Source of the DNA: an uncultured bacterium
Lineage (GTDB): Bacteria; Bacillota; Clostridia; Oscillospirales; CAG-272
Length of the DNA stretch: 38,460 nt
Direction: 5' to 3'
NCBI GenBank assembly: GCA_949282345.1
Contig: CASDOQ010000051.1
Coordinates: forward strand, 1 to 38,460
Position 1 is the stretch's first letter. Each line of letters begins with the position of its first letter. Made by a program: the position numbers and the translations under genes. This document shows positions 17,051 through 29,308 of the stretch, piece after piece. The notes under the pieces were generated by a model that saw nothing but the letters and a program-made list of their open reading frames with translations, did not search any database and had not been told where the DNA came from.

Positions 17051-17380
17051 ATGACAAAAGAAACTCTGTTCGTGGATCTCGCCGTAAAAGAGGACGTGTT
17101 GCACGCGGCCCTCTCCGGGGAGATCGACCATCACAGCGCGGGGGCGGCGCGCGAAAAGATCGATGCGGCGCTTTTCAAATACCGTCCGGCCGCCTTCTCG
17201 TTCGACTTATCCAACGTTGCGTTTATGGACAGTTCCGGCCTCGGACTGATCCTCGGCCGGGTGGCGCTCTGTGAAGAAATGGGCATCGCCGTCCGGCTCC
17301 TGCACCCTTCCCCGCGGGTACGGAAGATCTTTGCCGTTGCGGGGGTCGACCGTATCAAGAACCTCACGATCGAAGCGTAA
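17051..17380 (+). CDS. spoIIAA: Anti-sigma F factor antagonist
   Basis: A 109-residue STAS-domain protein. In its dephosphorylated form it binds SpoIIAB and frees sigma-F in the forespore. The phosphorylation site is the second serine of FMDSSGLGLILGR (Ser62), in the same context as Ser58 of Bacillus SpoIIAA. GGGAGG precedes the ATG at 17051; the frame is open 24 bases upstream without support. It leads the three-gene operon and ends 34 bases before spoIIAB. Confidence 0.95.
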   Translation: MTKETLFVDLAVKEDVLHAALSGEIDHHSAGAAREKIDAALFKYRPAAFSFDLSNVAFMDSSGLGLILGRVALCEEMGIAVRLLHPSPRVRKIFAVAGVDRIKNLTIEA

Positions 17381-17414
17381 AGACCTTTCCATGTATATTT
17401 AAGGAGAAAAGATC

Positions 17415-17846
17415 ATGAAAGCCAAGAAGACCAACGAACTGAAACTCACACTGCCGGCCCTCTCTGCCAACGAATCGGCCGCGCGTGCCATCGTAGGCGC
17501 CTTTTGCGCCCAACTTGACCCGACCGTTGAAGAGATCGCCGATCTCAAATGCGCGGTATCCGAAGCGGTAACGAACTGTATCGTCCACGCCTACGGCGGA
17601 GAAGGCGGCATCATTTACATATCGGTTTCCCTTTTTGACGACAGGAGCATTACGGTCACAATCCGGGACCGCGGATGCGGGATCGCCGATGTGCCATTGG
17701 CACGCCAGCCCCTGTTCACCACCAATACGGACGGCGAGCGGAGCGGGATGGGTTTTTCCGTGATGGAGACCTTCACCGACCGACTCACCGTGCGTAGCCG
17801 GATCGGTGAGGGAACACGGGTCACTATGAAAAAGTGCCTCTCATAA
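17415..17846 (+). CDS. spoIIAB: Anti-sigma F factor and serine kinase
   Basis: A 143-residue GHKL-type ATPase that holds sigma-F inactive and phosphorylates SpoIIAA. The N box is EAVTNCIVHAY, the G1 box DRGCGI and the G2 box GERSGMGFSVMETF. AAGGAG precedes the start. The sigma-F gene begins eight bases after its stop. Confidence 0.95.
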   Translation: MKAKKTNELKLTLPALSANESAARAIVGAFCAQLDPTVEEIADLKCAVSEAVTNCIVHAYGGEGGIIYISVSLFDDRSITVTIRDRGCGIADVPLARQPLFTTNTDGERSGMGFSVMETFTDRLTVRSRIGEGTRVTMKKCLS

Positions 17847-17853
17847 AGAAATA

Positions 17854-18582
17854 ATGAATGAAAACCCGAAATTCAGTGAAAATCTGCCCCTTCTTCTCCG
17901 CTCCCGCGCCGGGGACCGCCAAGCCACGGAAGAACTGATCCGCCTGAACGGCGGCCTCGTTGCCGGCATCGCGCTCCGCTTCTGCGGGCGGGGAACCGAC
18001 TACGAGGATCTTCTGGAACTCGGCAATCTCGGCCTGCTCAAAGCCATCCGCAGTTTTGACCCGGAAAGGAAATGCGCTTTCTCAACCTACGCCGTTCCCC
18101 TGATATTCGGAGAGATCCGCCGATTTTTGCGAGACGACGGCCCGGTTAAGGTCTCGCGCAGCCAAAAACGGCTCGGAGCGCGGCTGATGGCCGCACGCGA
18201 CCGGCGCGTTGCCGCAGGGGAAGGCGAGATCCGGATCGAGGAACTGGCCGGAGAGTGCGGAGTCTCAGCCTCCGAAGCGGCCGCCGCCTTAGACTCCATC
18301 AGCCCCGTCTCTTACCTCTCCGACAGCGTATACGGAGAAGAAGAGGGGGTCACGTTGGAGGGAACGCTCTATGACGATGAGGCAACCGAGCGGGATCTTG
18401 ACCGGATCGCCATCCGGGAAGCGATCTCCCGCCTGCCCGATCTGCGCAAAAAAATCATTCTCCTGCGCTATTACCGTGACTACTCTCAAGAGGAGACCGC
18501 CAGAGCCTTAGGGCTGACGCAGGTCAAGGTCTCACGGGAAGAAAAAAAGATCCTTGCCTCTTTCCGGGAACTTCTTTCCTGA
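17854..18582 (+). CDS. sigF: Forespore sigma factor F
   Basis: A 242-residue sigma-70-family factor, first of the forespore-specific sigma factors. Region 2 is seen in DYEDLLELGNLGLLKAIRSFDPERKCAFSTYAVPLIFGEIRRFLRDD. Region 3 follows (VKVSRSQKRLGARL), and region 4 includes LPDLRKKIILLRYYRDYSQEETARALGLTQVKVSREEKKIL. There is no clear ribosome-binding site in the seven-base gap after spoIIAB, so translation is probably coupled. It shows that the organism has the core of endospore formation. SigG is a paralogue, but the operon context decides. Confidence 0.95.
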   Translation: MNENPKFSENLPLLLRSRAGDRQATEELIRLNGGLVAGIALRFCGRGTDYEDLLELGNLGLLKAIRSFDPERKCAFSTYAVPLIFGEIRRFLRDDGPVKVSRSQKRLGARLMAARDRRVAAGEGEIRIEELAGECGVSASEAAAALDSISPVSYLSDSVYGEEEGVTLEGTLYDDEATERDLDRIAIREAISRLPDLRKKIILLRYYRDYSQEETARALGLTQVKVSREEKKILASFRELLS

Positions 18583-18592
18583 ATCTTTCGCT

Positions 18593-18630
18593 CCCCCGGC
18601 GGGATTTTCTCGCGCAAACCGGGGGTTTTT
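18593..18630 (+). terminator. Terminator of the spoIIA operon
   Basis: Arms CCCCCGG (18593-18599) and CCGGGGG (18619-18625), an internal loop of 19 bases, then TTTTT. Confidence 0.75.
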
Positions 18631-18680
18631 CCCTTCTCTCCCGCAAATTGTTAAATAAATGTGAACAATAGAAAAAAGTC

Positions 18681-18709
18681 TTGATTTTTCCGCAAACGCG
18701 TATTACAAT
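18681..18709 (+). promoter_or_regulatory. Sigma-A-type promoter of groES-groEL
   Basis: TTGATT (18681-18686), a 17-base spacer and TACAAT (18704-18709), immediately upstream of the CIRCE element. Confidence 0.85.
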
Positions 18710-18720
18710 AAACAATGTAA

Positions 18721-18747
18721 TTAGCACTCAAGCATTATGAGTGCTAA
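18721..18747. promoter_or_regulatory. CIRCE operator (HrcA binding site)
   Basis: TTAGCACTC (18721-18729), nine bases, GAGTGCTAA (18739-18747). This is the exact consensus inverted repeat. It starts 11 bases after the -10 box and so covers the start of the transcript. HrcA would repress groES-groEL until heat or misfolding stress; hrcA itself is not in the window. Confidence 0.97.
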
Positions 18748-18797
18748 ATTCAAAAGCAAAAAATTCCCGCGTTGCGGGATGAATCAGGAGGAATATC

Positions 18798-19082
18798 ATG
18801 ACACTGAAACCGCTTGCAGACCGCGTTGTCGTGAAACCGGTCGATGTCGAGGAAACCAGCAAGGGGGGGATCATCCTGCCCGGCTCTGCCAAGGAGAAGC
18901 CGCAGGTCGCGGAAGTCGTTGCCGTCGGCCCCGGTGGGATCGTGGACGGAAACGAAGTCAAGATGCTCGTGAAAGTCGGTGACCGCGTAATTACCGCCAA
19001 GTATACCGGGACCGAAGTAAAATACGACGGCATCGAATACAGCATCGTTCGTCAGAACGATATTCTCGCTATTGTTGAATAA
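18798..19082 (+). CDS. groS: Co-chaperonin GroES
   Basis: A 94-residue protein of the usual length that caps the GroEL cage. The start [15 protein letters not shown] and the mobile-loop region [18 protein letters not shown] are typical, as is the [19 protein letters not shown] block. AGGAGG lies six bases before the ATG. It is the first gene of the CIRCE-controlled operon, and groEL follows after 20 bases. Confidence 0.97.
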   Translation: MTLKPLADRVVVKPVDVEETSKGGIILPGSAKEKPQVAEVVAVGPGGIVDGNEVKMLVKVGDRVITAKYTGTEVKYDGIEYSIVRQNDILAIVE

Positions 19083-19099
19083 GGAAAGAGAGGCAATGA

Positions 19100-20737
<1,638 letters not shown>

Positions 20738-20753
20738 TCCCGAATACCGAAAG

Positions 20754-20783
20754 GAAGAGACCTTCTCCGGGTCTCTTCTTTTT
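20754..20783 (+). terminator. Terminator after groEL
   Basis: Arms GAAGAGACC (20754-20762) and GGTCTCTTC (20770-20778) around seven bases, followed by TTTTT. Confidence 0.85.
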
Positions 20784-20847
20784 CTGTTTGTTTGCCGGCT
20801 GAGCCAAAAAACAAAAACGCGAAAAACGCGGACTTTTGCGAAAAGAC

Positions 20848-20875
20848 TTGACAAGCGCGGGTTTCATGCTACAAT
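20848..20875 (+). promoter_or_regulatory. Sigma-A-type promoter of the SGNH hydrolase gene
   Basis: TTGACA (20848-20853), a 16-base spacer and TACAAT (20870-20875). Confidence 0.8.
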
Positions 20876-20930
20876 TAAGGATGGAAAATGACCGGGATGC
20901 TTCCCGGCGGAAAAATAAAGGAGAATCTTT

Positions 20931-21590
20931 ATGAAAAACGTCCTGTTCCAAGGCGATTCGATCACCGACTGCTCCCGCGACAGAAGCGATTGGGTCAATA
21001 ACACCCGCCGTCCTCCCCGGCTCGGGACCGGCTATCCCCTGCTCGTAGCCTCTCGCCTGGCGCTCGACTTCCCGGGGGAATATAGCGTTGAAAACCGCGG
21101 CATCAGCGGCAACCGGATCGTGGATCTCTACGCCCGGATCAAGGTGGATCTGATCAACCTGAGGCCCGATTTCCTTTCAATCCTCATCGGGGTCAACGAC
21201 GTATGGCACGAGATCGATCATCAGAACGGCGTTTCGGCAAAGAAATTTGAAAGCGTCTATCGTCTGATCCTGGATGAGATCACGGCCGAACTGCCCGCCT
21301 GCAAGATCCTCCTGATGACCCCCTACATCCTGCCCGGCTCCGCCACGGTGAATGAGGAAAAACCCGAAAGATGGGAATATTTCCGCACCGAGGTTCCTCT
21401 GCGGGCAGAGGCCGTCAAACGGATCTCGCGCGATTACCCGGTCTCGCTGATTGAGACCCAGCCGCTCTTTGACGAAGCGCAAAAACACGTCGATCCGATC
21501 GATCTGCTGGTGGATGGGGTACATCCCGGCCCGGCGGGACACGAGCTTCTCGCCCGGCATTACATGGACTGGTTCCGCTCGGTACGCTGA
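20931..21590 (+). CDS. SGNH/GDSL-family hydrolase
   Basis: A 219-residue esterase-fold protein. All four blocks are present: block I FQGDSITD with Ser10, block II NRGISGN, block III IGVNDVW and block V DGVHPG with the Asp-His pair. No signal peptide is present, so it acts inside the cell. Related bacterial enzymes remove acetyl groups from sugars or hydrolyse lysophospholipids, but the substrate cannot be assigned. It is a single-gene unit with its own promoter and terminator. AAAGGAG precedes the start. Confidence 0.9.
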   Translation: MKNVLFQGDSITDCSRDRSDWVNNTRRPPRLGTGYPLLVASRLALDFPGEYSVENRGISGNRIVDLYARIKVDLINLRPDFLSILIGVNDVWHEIDHQNGVSAKKFESVYRLILDEITAELPACKILLMTPYILPGSATVNEEKPERWEYFRTEVPLRAEAVKRISRDYPVSLIETQPLFDEAQKHVDPIDLLVDGVHPGPAGHELLARHYMDWFRSVR

Positions 21591-21602
21591 ATCCAGAACA
21601 AA

Positions 21603-21640
21603 GGCAGTGCGTTTTTCTCGCACTGCCCTTTTGTTTTTGA
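21603..21640 (+). terminator. Terminator between the SGNH hydrolase gene and thiI
   Basis: Arms GGCAGTGCG (21603-21611) and CGCACTGCC (21619-21627), then CTTTTGTTTTT. The opposite side has a weaker T-rich run, so it may also stop thiI transcription. Confidence 0.85.
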
Positions 21641-21674
21641 CACAGTTTGACGAATTTTGTAAAGTTTTGTTTTC

Positions 21675-22862
21675 TTACCGATATCCGTCAAAAATCACTT
21701 TGGTCTCGGTCTCCATCCCCGCAAAGGCTTCTTCGAGGAGCGCGACGTGATCGACTTTCTCCAGTTCCGCCAGCACCTTGGCGGCCACCGGTCGGGTGCG
21801 CGGGTGGCGCGGAGTAAAGACGGTACAGCAGTCCTCGTACGGCAGGACCGAGGTCTCGTAGGTGCCGATGCGCCGAGCGAGCGTCACGATCTCTTCTTTA
21901 TCCATTCCGATGCAGGGACGGAAGACCGGCAGGGACACGACCCCATCGGTCACGCGGATGGCTTCCAGGGTCTGGCTCGCCACCTGCCCGAGGCTCTCGC
22001 CGGTGATCAGCGCACCGCAACCGAAGCGAGCGGCACAGCGTTCCGCCAGCCGCATCATAAAGATCCGGAGCAGGAGCGTAAAATAGTCTTCCTCGCATCG
22101 GTCGCGCAATTCTTCCTGGATATGGGTCAGGGAGATGACATGGACGTGAATCCGGGAACAGTACCCGCAGAGTTCCTCCGCCAGTGTCATGACTTTTTCG
22201 CGTGCGCGCTCGGAAGTATAGGGGAAACTCTCAAAATGCAGCGCCTCGATCTCCATGCCGCGCTTGGCCATCATATAGCCGGCCACCGGGCTGTCAATCC
22301 CGCCGGAAAGTAAGAGCAACCCCCGCCCGGCCGAGGCGCGAGGCATCCCGCCGGCGCCTTTTTCCTGATCGGCGTGAATGAAGGCGTACTCCTCCCGGAT
22401 CTCGACCCACACTGTCACCTCCGGGGTGTGCAGATCGACCCGCATCCCGGGAAACGAACGCAAAATCTCCGCCCCGAGTTCGGCCGCCAGTTCGGGAGAC
22501 TTGAGCGGGAAGCGTTTGTCCGAGCGTTTGGCATCGGCGCGGAAACGGTGTTTGCCCGCAAGAGCAGGGGCCAGATAGTCGCGTGCGACCGAAAGGATGC
22601 TTTCGAGATTTTTTTCGGCTACTGCGGCACGAACGACCCCGGTAATCCCGAATACGCGGCGGACGGTGTCGTAGACCCCGTCCATATCGCAGTCGGCGTC
22701 CAGCGGCTCGACCGTCAGGGTGCTTTGCACGCTCCGCACGCTGAAATTGCCGTAGGCGGCGGCGCGGCGGCGCACCTCCCGCAACAGTTCGGCCTCAAAC
22801 GTGGAACGGTTCGCCCCCTTCAGCACGATCTCCCCGAATTTGCATAAGATGATCTCTTTCAT
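21675..22862 (-). CDS. thiI: tRNA 4-thiouridine synthase ThiI
   Basis: A 395-residue enzyme that makes 4-thiouridine at position 8 of tRNA and, in many bacteria, supplies sulfur for thiamine thiazole. It has an N-terminal ferredoxin-like part, a THUMP domain (about 60-165) and the PP-loop ATP pyrophosphatase motif SGGIDSP (186-192). It ends soon after LPYEDCCTVFTPRHP and lacks the rhodanese domain of the E. coli protein, as is usual in Firmicutes. A partner cysteine desulfurase is not adjacent. GGGAGG lies five bases before the ATG. The start region is duplicated just upstream (see findings). Confidence 0.93.
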   Translation of the reverse strand: MKEIILCKFGEIVLKGANRSTFEAELLREVRRRAAAYGNFSVRSVQSTLTVEPLDADCDMDGVYDTVRRVFGITGVVRAAVAEKNLESILSVARDYLAPALAGKHRFRADAKRSDKRFPLKSPELAAELGAEILRSFPGMRVDLHTPEVTVWVEIREEYAFIHADQEKGAGGMPRASAGRGLLLLSGGIDSPVAGYMMAKRGMEIEALHFESFPYTSERAREKVMTLAEELCGYCSRIHVHVISLTHIQEELRDRCEEDYFTLLLRIFMMRLAERCAARFGCGALITGESLGQVASQTLEAIRVTDGVVSLPVFRPCIGMDKEEIVTLARRIGTYETSVLPYEDCCTVFTPRHPRTRPVAAKVLAELEKVDHVALLEEAFAGMETETKVIFDGYR

Positions 22863-22894
22863 AAACCTCCCGCCTTTCCGTCTTTTTCTTTCAT
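22859..22894 (-). other. Eleven-codon leader frame overlapping the thiI start
   Basis: ATG at 22894 opens a frame reading MKEKDGKAGGL, and its stop overlaps the thiI start as ATGA. GAGGAGG stands directly before it. However, the -10 box at 22904-22909 predicts a transcript start at about 22897, so that Shine-Dalgarno would lie mostly outside the RNA. Translation is therefore doubtful. Confidence 0.3.
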
Positions 22895-22903
22895 AACCTC
22901 CTC

Positions 22904-22932
22904 ATTGTAGCACAATACCGCCTCTTTTGCAA
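22904..22932 (-). promoter_or_regulatory. Sigma-A-type promoter of thiI
   Basis: On the minus strand TTGCAA (22932-22927), 17 bases, TACAAT (22909-22904). Confidence 0.8.
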
Positions 22933-22971
22933 GAGCGAACCGCCCCTCCCGGAATGAAAAATGAAAAACGC

Positions 22972-23000
22972 TTGACAAACGCCGCGAGCTATGCTACAAT
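22972..23000 (+). promoter_or_regulatory. Sigma-A-type promoter of the valS T-box transcript
   Basis: TTGACA (22972-22977), a 17-base spacer and TACAAT (22995-23000). Confidence 0.87.
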
Positions 23001-23006
23001 GCAGAC

Positions 23007-23240
23007 AGCGATGACGGGAAGTTACCCCGGAAAGAGGCATCAGAGAGCGGGCGGTTGGTGAAAGCCCGTTGCCGACGCCGCGGTATGTCGTCCCCGAGCT
23101 TGCGGGAAGAGGGAGCGCCGCTCCGGTAGAACCCGCCGCCGTCGGGCGTAAAATGTCAATGAGTGCGCGCCCTTTTGGCGCGAATACAGGTGGTACCGCG
23201 CTTTATAGCGTCCTGTTGCGGCAGGGCGTTTTTTCTTTCC
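23007..23240 (+). promoter_or_regulatory. T-box leader, valine specifier
   Basis: Stem I includes GCATCAGAGAGCGGGCGG. The T-box AGGTGGTACCGCG is at 23188-23200. The terminator has arms CGTCCTG and CAGGGCG, followed by TTTTTT (about 23209-23235). The specifier is most likely GUC at 23087-23089. It sits at the same offset from the downstream CCGAG/CUGAG block as AUG and UGG in the other two leaders. GUA at 23083 is the alternative and also encodes valine. Confidence 0.9.
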
Positions 23241-23271
23241 CTGCCATCAACACTGCCGAAAGGAAAAGATC

Positions 23272-25902
<2,631 letters not shown>

Positions 25903-25923
25903 AACCGAAACCGCCCGAAGCGC

Positions 25924-25963
25924 CTTTCCCCGGGCGGACTTTCCCCGGTCAACCTTTCCCCGG
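25924..25963 (+). repeat. Three direct repeats of CTTTCCCCGG, 15-base period
   Basis: Copies start at 25924, 25939 and 25954. They lead into a GC-rich hairpin (CCGGGGCGG and CCGCCCCGG, about 25960-25986) without a T-run. Located just after valS, function unknown. Confidence 0.7.
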
Positions 25964-26042
25964 GGCGGAACGATCCCGCCCCGGGCACCCCCGGCCGCAA
26001 AACGCCGCCCCGATTGCAAAGATCCGAAATTCTTGCGATACA

Positions 26043-26075
26043 GAAAGCTCGCACGCACGTGCGGGCTTTCTTTTT
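26043..26075 (+). terminator. Terminator downstream of valS
   Basis: Arms 26043-26054 and 26059-26070 (GAAAGCTCGCAC and GTGCGGGCTTTC, one G-T pair), a four-base loop, then TTTTT. Confidence 0.85.
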
Positions 26076-26097
26076 CTTCTTTCCGAGAGGGAAGCCT

Positions 26098-26105
26098 CAT
26101 ATACT
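26098..26105 (+). promoter_or_regulatory. CATATACT element before the lipoprotein gene
   Basis: CATATACTGC followed by TAAAGAGGAGG, with the ATG 19 bases after the element, as at 12448. The hexamer at the sigma-A -35 position is TTCTTT, a poor match, so a sporulation or other alternative sigma factor is possible. Confidence 0.5.
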
Positions 26106-26124
26106 GCTAAAGAGGAGGACTGTC

Positions 26125-26622
26125 ATGAATAGAAAACTTCTGATATTCTTTTTGCTACTCCCGGCTCTGCTCCTTTGCGGATGTGCCCCGGCAGGAGAAA
26201 AAAGCGACACCAAAGAAAAAACCGAGCGTTTCCTCGCGTTTCTGCCGGCGCATCCGGCCGGGCGGCTCTATGAGAGCGGACTGCCCGAAGGGAGTGAGGG
26301 ACACCTCCTGACGCGTGAACTGCTCTGCACGCTCTTTGCGCGGGAGGACGGCAGTCTGGCAACCGACGGAAGGGTCGAATCGGTCACCGTCTACCTTTCC
26401 GGCGGGCAAGGGGAGGTCTTTGAAGCGGCGCTCTTCTCCTGTTACGGCACCGCCGATACCGCCGCGATCCGAGAGATGTGCCTGCGCCGGGCGTTGCTCG
26501 CCGCCTCACGGGGAGGCGCACGCGCGGAAGATGCCCGGATCTATATCAGCGGACGCTATGTTTTTTACTGTCTTTCCTCCATGCCGGAGGAGGCGGAGCG
26601 GGCGATGCGGCGGGTTCTCTGA
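26125..26622 (+). CDS. Small lipoprotein, possibly DUF4358-like
   Basis: A 165-residue protein with a clear lipoprotein signal: MNRKLLIFFLLLPALLLCGC, lipobox LCGC with Cys20. The mature part starts APAGEKSDTKEK. It then carries a segment of the type VTVYLSGGQGEVFEAALFSC ... IREMCLRRALLAAS ... IYISGRYVFYCLS. This order (strand, helix with Arg, strand, G-R-Y-V-x-Y) resembles the DUF4358 lipoproteins common in Clostridia, which have no known role. GAGGAGG lies six bases before the ATG. It stands alone between the valS terminator and the AraC gene. Confidence 0.75.
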   Translation: MNRKLLIFFLLLPALLLCGCAPAGEKSDTKEKTERFLAFLPAHPAGRLYESGLPEGSEGHLLTRELLCTLFAREDGSLATDGRVESVTVYLSGGQGEVFEAALFSCYGTADTAAIREMCLRRALLAASRGGARAEDARIYISGRYVFYCLSSMPEEAERAMRRVL

Positions 26623-26697
26623 CGATTTTTTACAGGAAAAAAGTCATATATCGTACAAATAACAACGCATTTCATACATTCCGTTTCAGGCTTTTTC

Positions 26698-26726
26698 TTT
26701 ACAGCTATCGGCACGCGTGGTATACT
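26698..26726 (+). promoter_or_regulatory. Sigma-A-type promoter of the AraC-family gene
   Basis: TTTACA (26698-26703), a 17-base spacer and TATACT (26721-26726). Confidence 0.75.
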
Positions 26727-26807
26727 GGAAGCAGCAGATTTCAAACAAATCCGGTCGTCTCAAAAAAACAGGCGATTTCCCTGCCTGCCGGACGGAAAAG
26801 AGGAAGT

Positions 26808-27740
26808 ATGAACAATCAGACCCGCACTTTCCATAAAACCGCCCTCACCCCGCTCTTCACAGTCGAAGAGCTCGTCACCGTGTACCGCCTGAATCCCCAA
26901 AACAGCCGGGGCGAGGCACACGACTTCTGGGAACTTTTCTATCTTGAATCGGGCGAAGGATCGGTTCATCTCGGAGGAAAAGAATATTTTCTCCGTAGCG
27001 GCGACCTGATCTTTTACCCGCCGGGTGTCTGGCACGGACCGCCGCCGGGAGAACTCCCCGCCGCGGCGAAACCGTCGGACCGCACGGTAGACATCCTTTC
27101 CTTCACCTGTTCGTCTCCGCTGCTTTACACCCTCGCGGAGGGGGTCCAGACCCTGACCCCGCAGGAGGGAGACACCCTGCTCGCAATCGTACGGGACGGT
27201 CTGCTTTCTTTTGAACGGGTTGAATCGGGATACGGCTTCCGCCCGCGGCCGCATACGCCGCCGGCAGTTCTACAAGTGCTGAAAAACCGGCTGGAACTCT
27301 TTTTGCTTTCACTCTGGCAACGCAAAAATGCCGATACCGGATCTATGGAAACCGACACCCAGAGCGGCCGTCGCGCGGCGGACGAAAGCGAACGTATCCT
27401 TGCCTATCTTTCGGAAAACATGGACAAAAATCCAACCCTCGAAGAGATCGGCCGGGCGCTCGGCTTTTCTCCCTCCTACCTGCACAGGCTCTTTTGCCGG
27501 CGGTTCGGATGCGGAATCAAAGCCTATTTCAATGAAATGAAGATCCGCGAGGCCATGCGGCTCCTGCGGCGCGGCGCGGCCGGATGCAGTGAGGTGGCCG
27601 ACCGCCTCGGCTATTCTTCTCCTCAATATTTCTCCTATATGTTCCGCCGTGCCACCGGGCGCACCCCCAGCGAATATGCTAACGGGCGCGAACCCGAGCC
27701 CGATTCCCCGATCGAAAAAGCCAGGATTTCGAACGTTTGA
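26808..27740 (+). CDS. AraC-family transcriptional regulator
   Basis: A 310-residue regulator with an N-terminal cupin-like sensing domain and a C-terminal pair of helix-turn-helix motifs. The N-terminal part contains HDFWELFYLESGEGSVHLGG and GDLIFYPPGVWHG, as in sugar-responsive AraC proteins. The C-terminal part contains NPTLEEIGRALGFSPSYLHRLFCRRFG and then SEVADRLGYSSPQYFSYMFRRATGRTPSEY. AAAAGAGGAAG precedes the ATG. The oxidoreductase gene follows 122 bases downstream on the same strand, and the pair probably forms a small carbohydrate-responsive unit. The inducer is unknown. Confidence 0.9.
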   Translation: MNNQTRTFHKTALTPLFTVEELVTVYRLNPQNSRGEAHDFWELFYLESGEGSVHLGGKEYFLRSGDLIFYPPGVWHGPPPGELPAAAKPSDRTVDILSFTCSSPLLYTLAEGVQTLTPQEGDTLLAIVRDGLLSFERVESGYGFRPRPHTPPAVLQVLKNRLELFLLSLWQRKNADTGSMETDTQSGRRAADESERILAYLSENMDKNPTLEEIGRALGFSPSYLHRLFCRRFGCGIKAYFNEMKIREAMRLLRRGAAGCSEVADRLGYSSPQYFSYMFRRATGRTPSEYANGREPEPDSPIEKARISNV

Positions 27741-27862
27741 GTCAGTTTTCCGTATTCTTTTTTCCCGCCTGTTCTGCTATGATAAAGTTACCGGGGCGGC
27801 CCGGAATCGATCTGCCGGAACTTCCGGCTCCCCCGGAACCGGGGGCAGGAAAGGATTTTATC

Positions 27863-28918
27863 ATGGATAAGAAACTCAGAATGGGTATTGTCGGATGCGG
27901 TGCCATGACCATCAACAGTCACGTGTATGCCTTCCCGCTTCTTACAGATATCTGCACCGTGACTTCCGTATGCGATATTCACCGCGAAAAAGCCGAAAAC
28001 GCTGCAAACAAACTCGGCGGTGATATCTTCGTGACCACCGATTACCGGGAAATGGTCGGGCACGTGGACGCTGTACTGGTCGTTCTGCCTCACGAATTCC
28101 ACTATGAATGTGGCGTCTTCTTTGCCGAACACGGCGTGCACGTATTGATGGAAAAGCCTCTCTGCAACACCGAGGAAGAGATCGAATCGCTGACCAGGAT
28201 CGCCGAGGAGAATCACGTCAAACTGATGTGCGCCTACCCCGTCCGCTTCTGGCGCGGGATCGCCAAACTCAAGGAACTGCTTGACTCGGGGGAATACGGT
28301 CGGATCATCCAGATGTCGATCTGGACCGAACAGTTTACCCGCCGCGAGGACTATACCGTCAACGGCGTGTACGAACACTACAAAATAAAAAATCTCGGCG
28401 GCGGTCAGCTTTTCAGCCACGGATGCCACTACATCGACCTGCTCCTCTGGTTCCTCGGCAAACCCGTCAGCGGAACGCATATCGGCTCCAACGTCGGGAC
28501 CGAATGGATGGAGCGTGAAGGCACTTCCAATGTCATCATGACCTTTGAAAACGGCGCTATGGCCTATCACTTCGGCACGTGGGGCGCGCGTGGCTCTTCC
28601 CACGGCTATACCTTCCAGGTCTTTACCGACAAGGGCTTCTTTGAATATCAGCGCGATACCGCCACGTTGACCTACAAGACCAATATTCACCCGAACCCCG
28701 ACCAGCCCATCGTCATGACCTGGGAATTTCGTGACAGATCCAAGCAGACCCAGTATGAGATCCGGCACTTCCTCGAATGCGTGCGCGATGACCGCCGCCC
28801 GATGATCGACGGATACGATTCCCTGCAGTCGATCAAGGTCATCCACCGTCTCTATGAGGCGGAGGAGCGCGGCGAGATCGCCGATCTGCGCGGCCTCGGC
28901 TTCCGCGACCGTGACTGA
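27863..28918 (+). CDS. Gfo/Idh/MocA-family oxidoreductase
   Basis: A 351-residue NAD(P)-dependent dehydrogenase. It has an N-terminal Rossmann fold (GIVGCGAMTINSH), the EKP motif at 97-99 (LMEKPLC) and the active-site block LGGGQLFSHGCHYIDLL. The C-terminal part forms the open-sheet substrate domain. Members oxidise sugars, inositols or sugar derivatives, and the substrate cannot be fixed here. AGGAAAGGA lies eight bases before the ATG at 27863. A weak promoter (TATGAT at 27778) may lie between it and the AraC gene. A strong terminator follows. Confidence 0.9.
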   Translation: MDKKLRMGIVGCGAMTINSHVYAFPLLTDICTVTSVCDIHREKAENAANKLGGDIFVTTDYREMVGHVDAVLVVLPHEFHYECGVFFAEHGVHVLMEKPLCNTEEEIESLTRIAEENHVKLMCAYPVRFWRGIAKLKELLDSGEYGRIIQMSIWTEQFTRREDYTVNGVYEHYKIKNLGGGQLFSHGCHYIDLLLWFLGKPVSGTHIGSNVGTEWMEREGTSNVIMTFENGAMAYHFGTWGARGSSHGYTFQVFTDKGFFEYQRDTATLTYKTNIHPNPDQPIVMTWEFRDRSKQTQYEIRHFLECVRDDRRPMIDGYDSLQSIKVIHRLYEAEERGEIADLRGLGFRDRD

Positions 28919-29000
28919 CGGCGGCCTCTCCCCTTTGCCACCGCAGATACGATTCGTAAAAAGACCGGGAACTCTTCCCGGCGTCAGTCAGAATCCCTGA

Positions 29001-29033
29001 AAAAATGCCGTCGGCATGCCGACGGCATTTTTC
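29001..29033. terminator. Bidirectional terminator after the oxidoreductase
   Basis: An almost perfect palindrome: AAAAATGCCGTCGGC, AT, GCCGACGGCATTTTT. It would work on both strands and separates the convergent oxidoreductase and glycyl radical enzyme units. Confidence 0.88.
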
Positions 29034-29308
29034 TTGCGGGAAAACAGGGCGTTTTCCGCTGTGCCCGGGGGAGGAATACAGGCAAAAGAAAAAGGATTTT
29101 CAGGAAAAGACTGCTTAAAGTCATCGGAAATCTCCTCCCCCGCGCCTCTTTATATGATTTTTGTCATAAAAACATGAAAAAGATTTGCTTGTTCTCATAT
29201 ATCCCGCGCTCGACAGCATCCCATCATGTTAAAACCATCAACAGCCACCTGCGAGTCGATTTTTTCAATGCTTCCCCTGAAACGAAAGTACTTATCCCGT
29301 GAACGCAA
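29034..29308. other. Gene-free stretch with GC drop
   Basis: With the terminator region this makes a 390-base gap from 28919. It holds GGGGGAGGA (about 29067) and its complement TCCTCCCCC (about 29142), an inverted pair about 65 bases apart that could fold. GC content falls from here towards the glycyl radical genes. A 42-codon frame on the plus strand at 29174-29302 has no ribosome-binding site. I see no other feature. Confidence 0.4.

Noticed and set aside
29174..29302. A 42-codon plus-strand frame (starts MKKICLFSYIPRS)
   Set aside because: No ribosome-binding site or promoter, and it lies in the gap after a bidirectional terminator.
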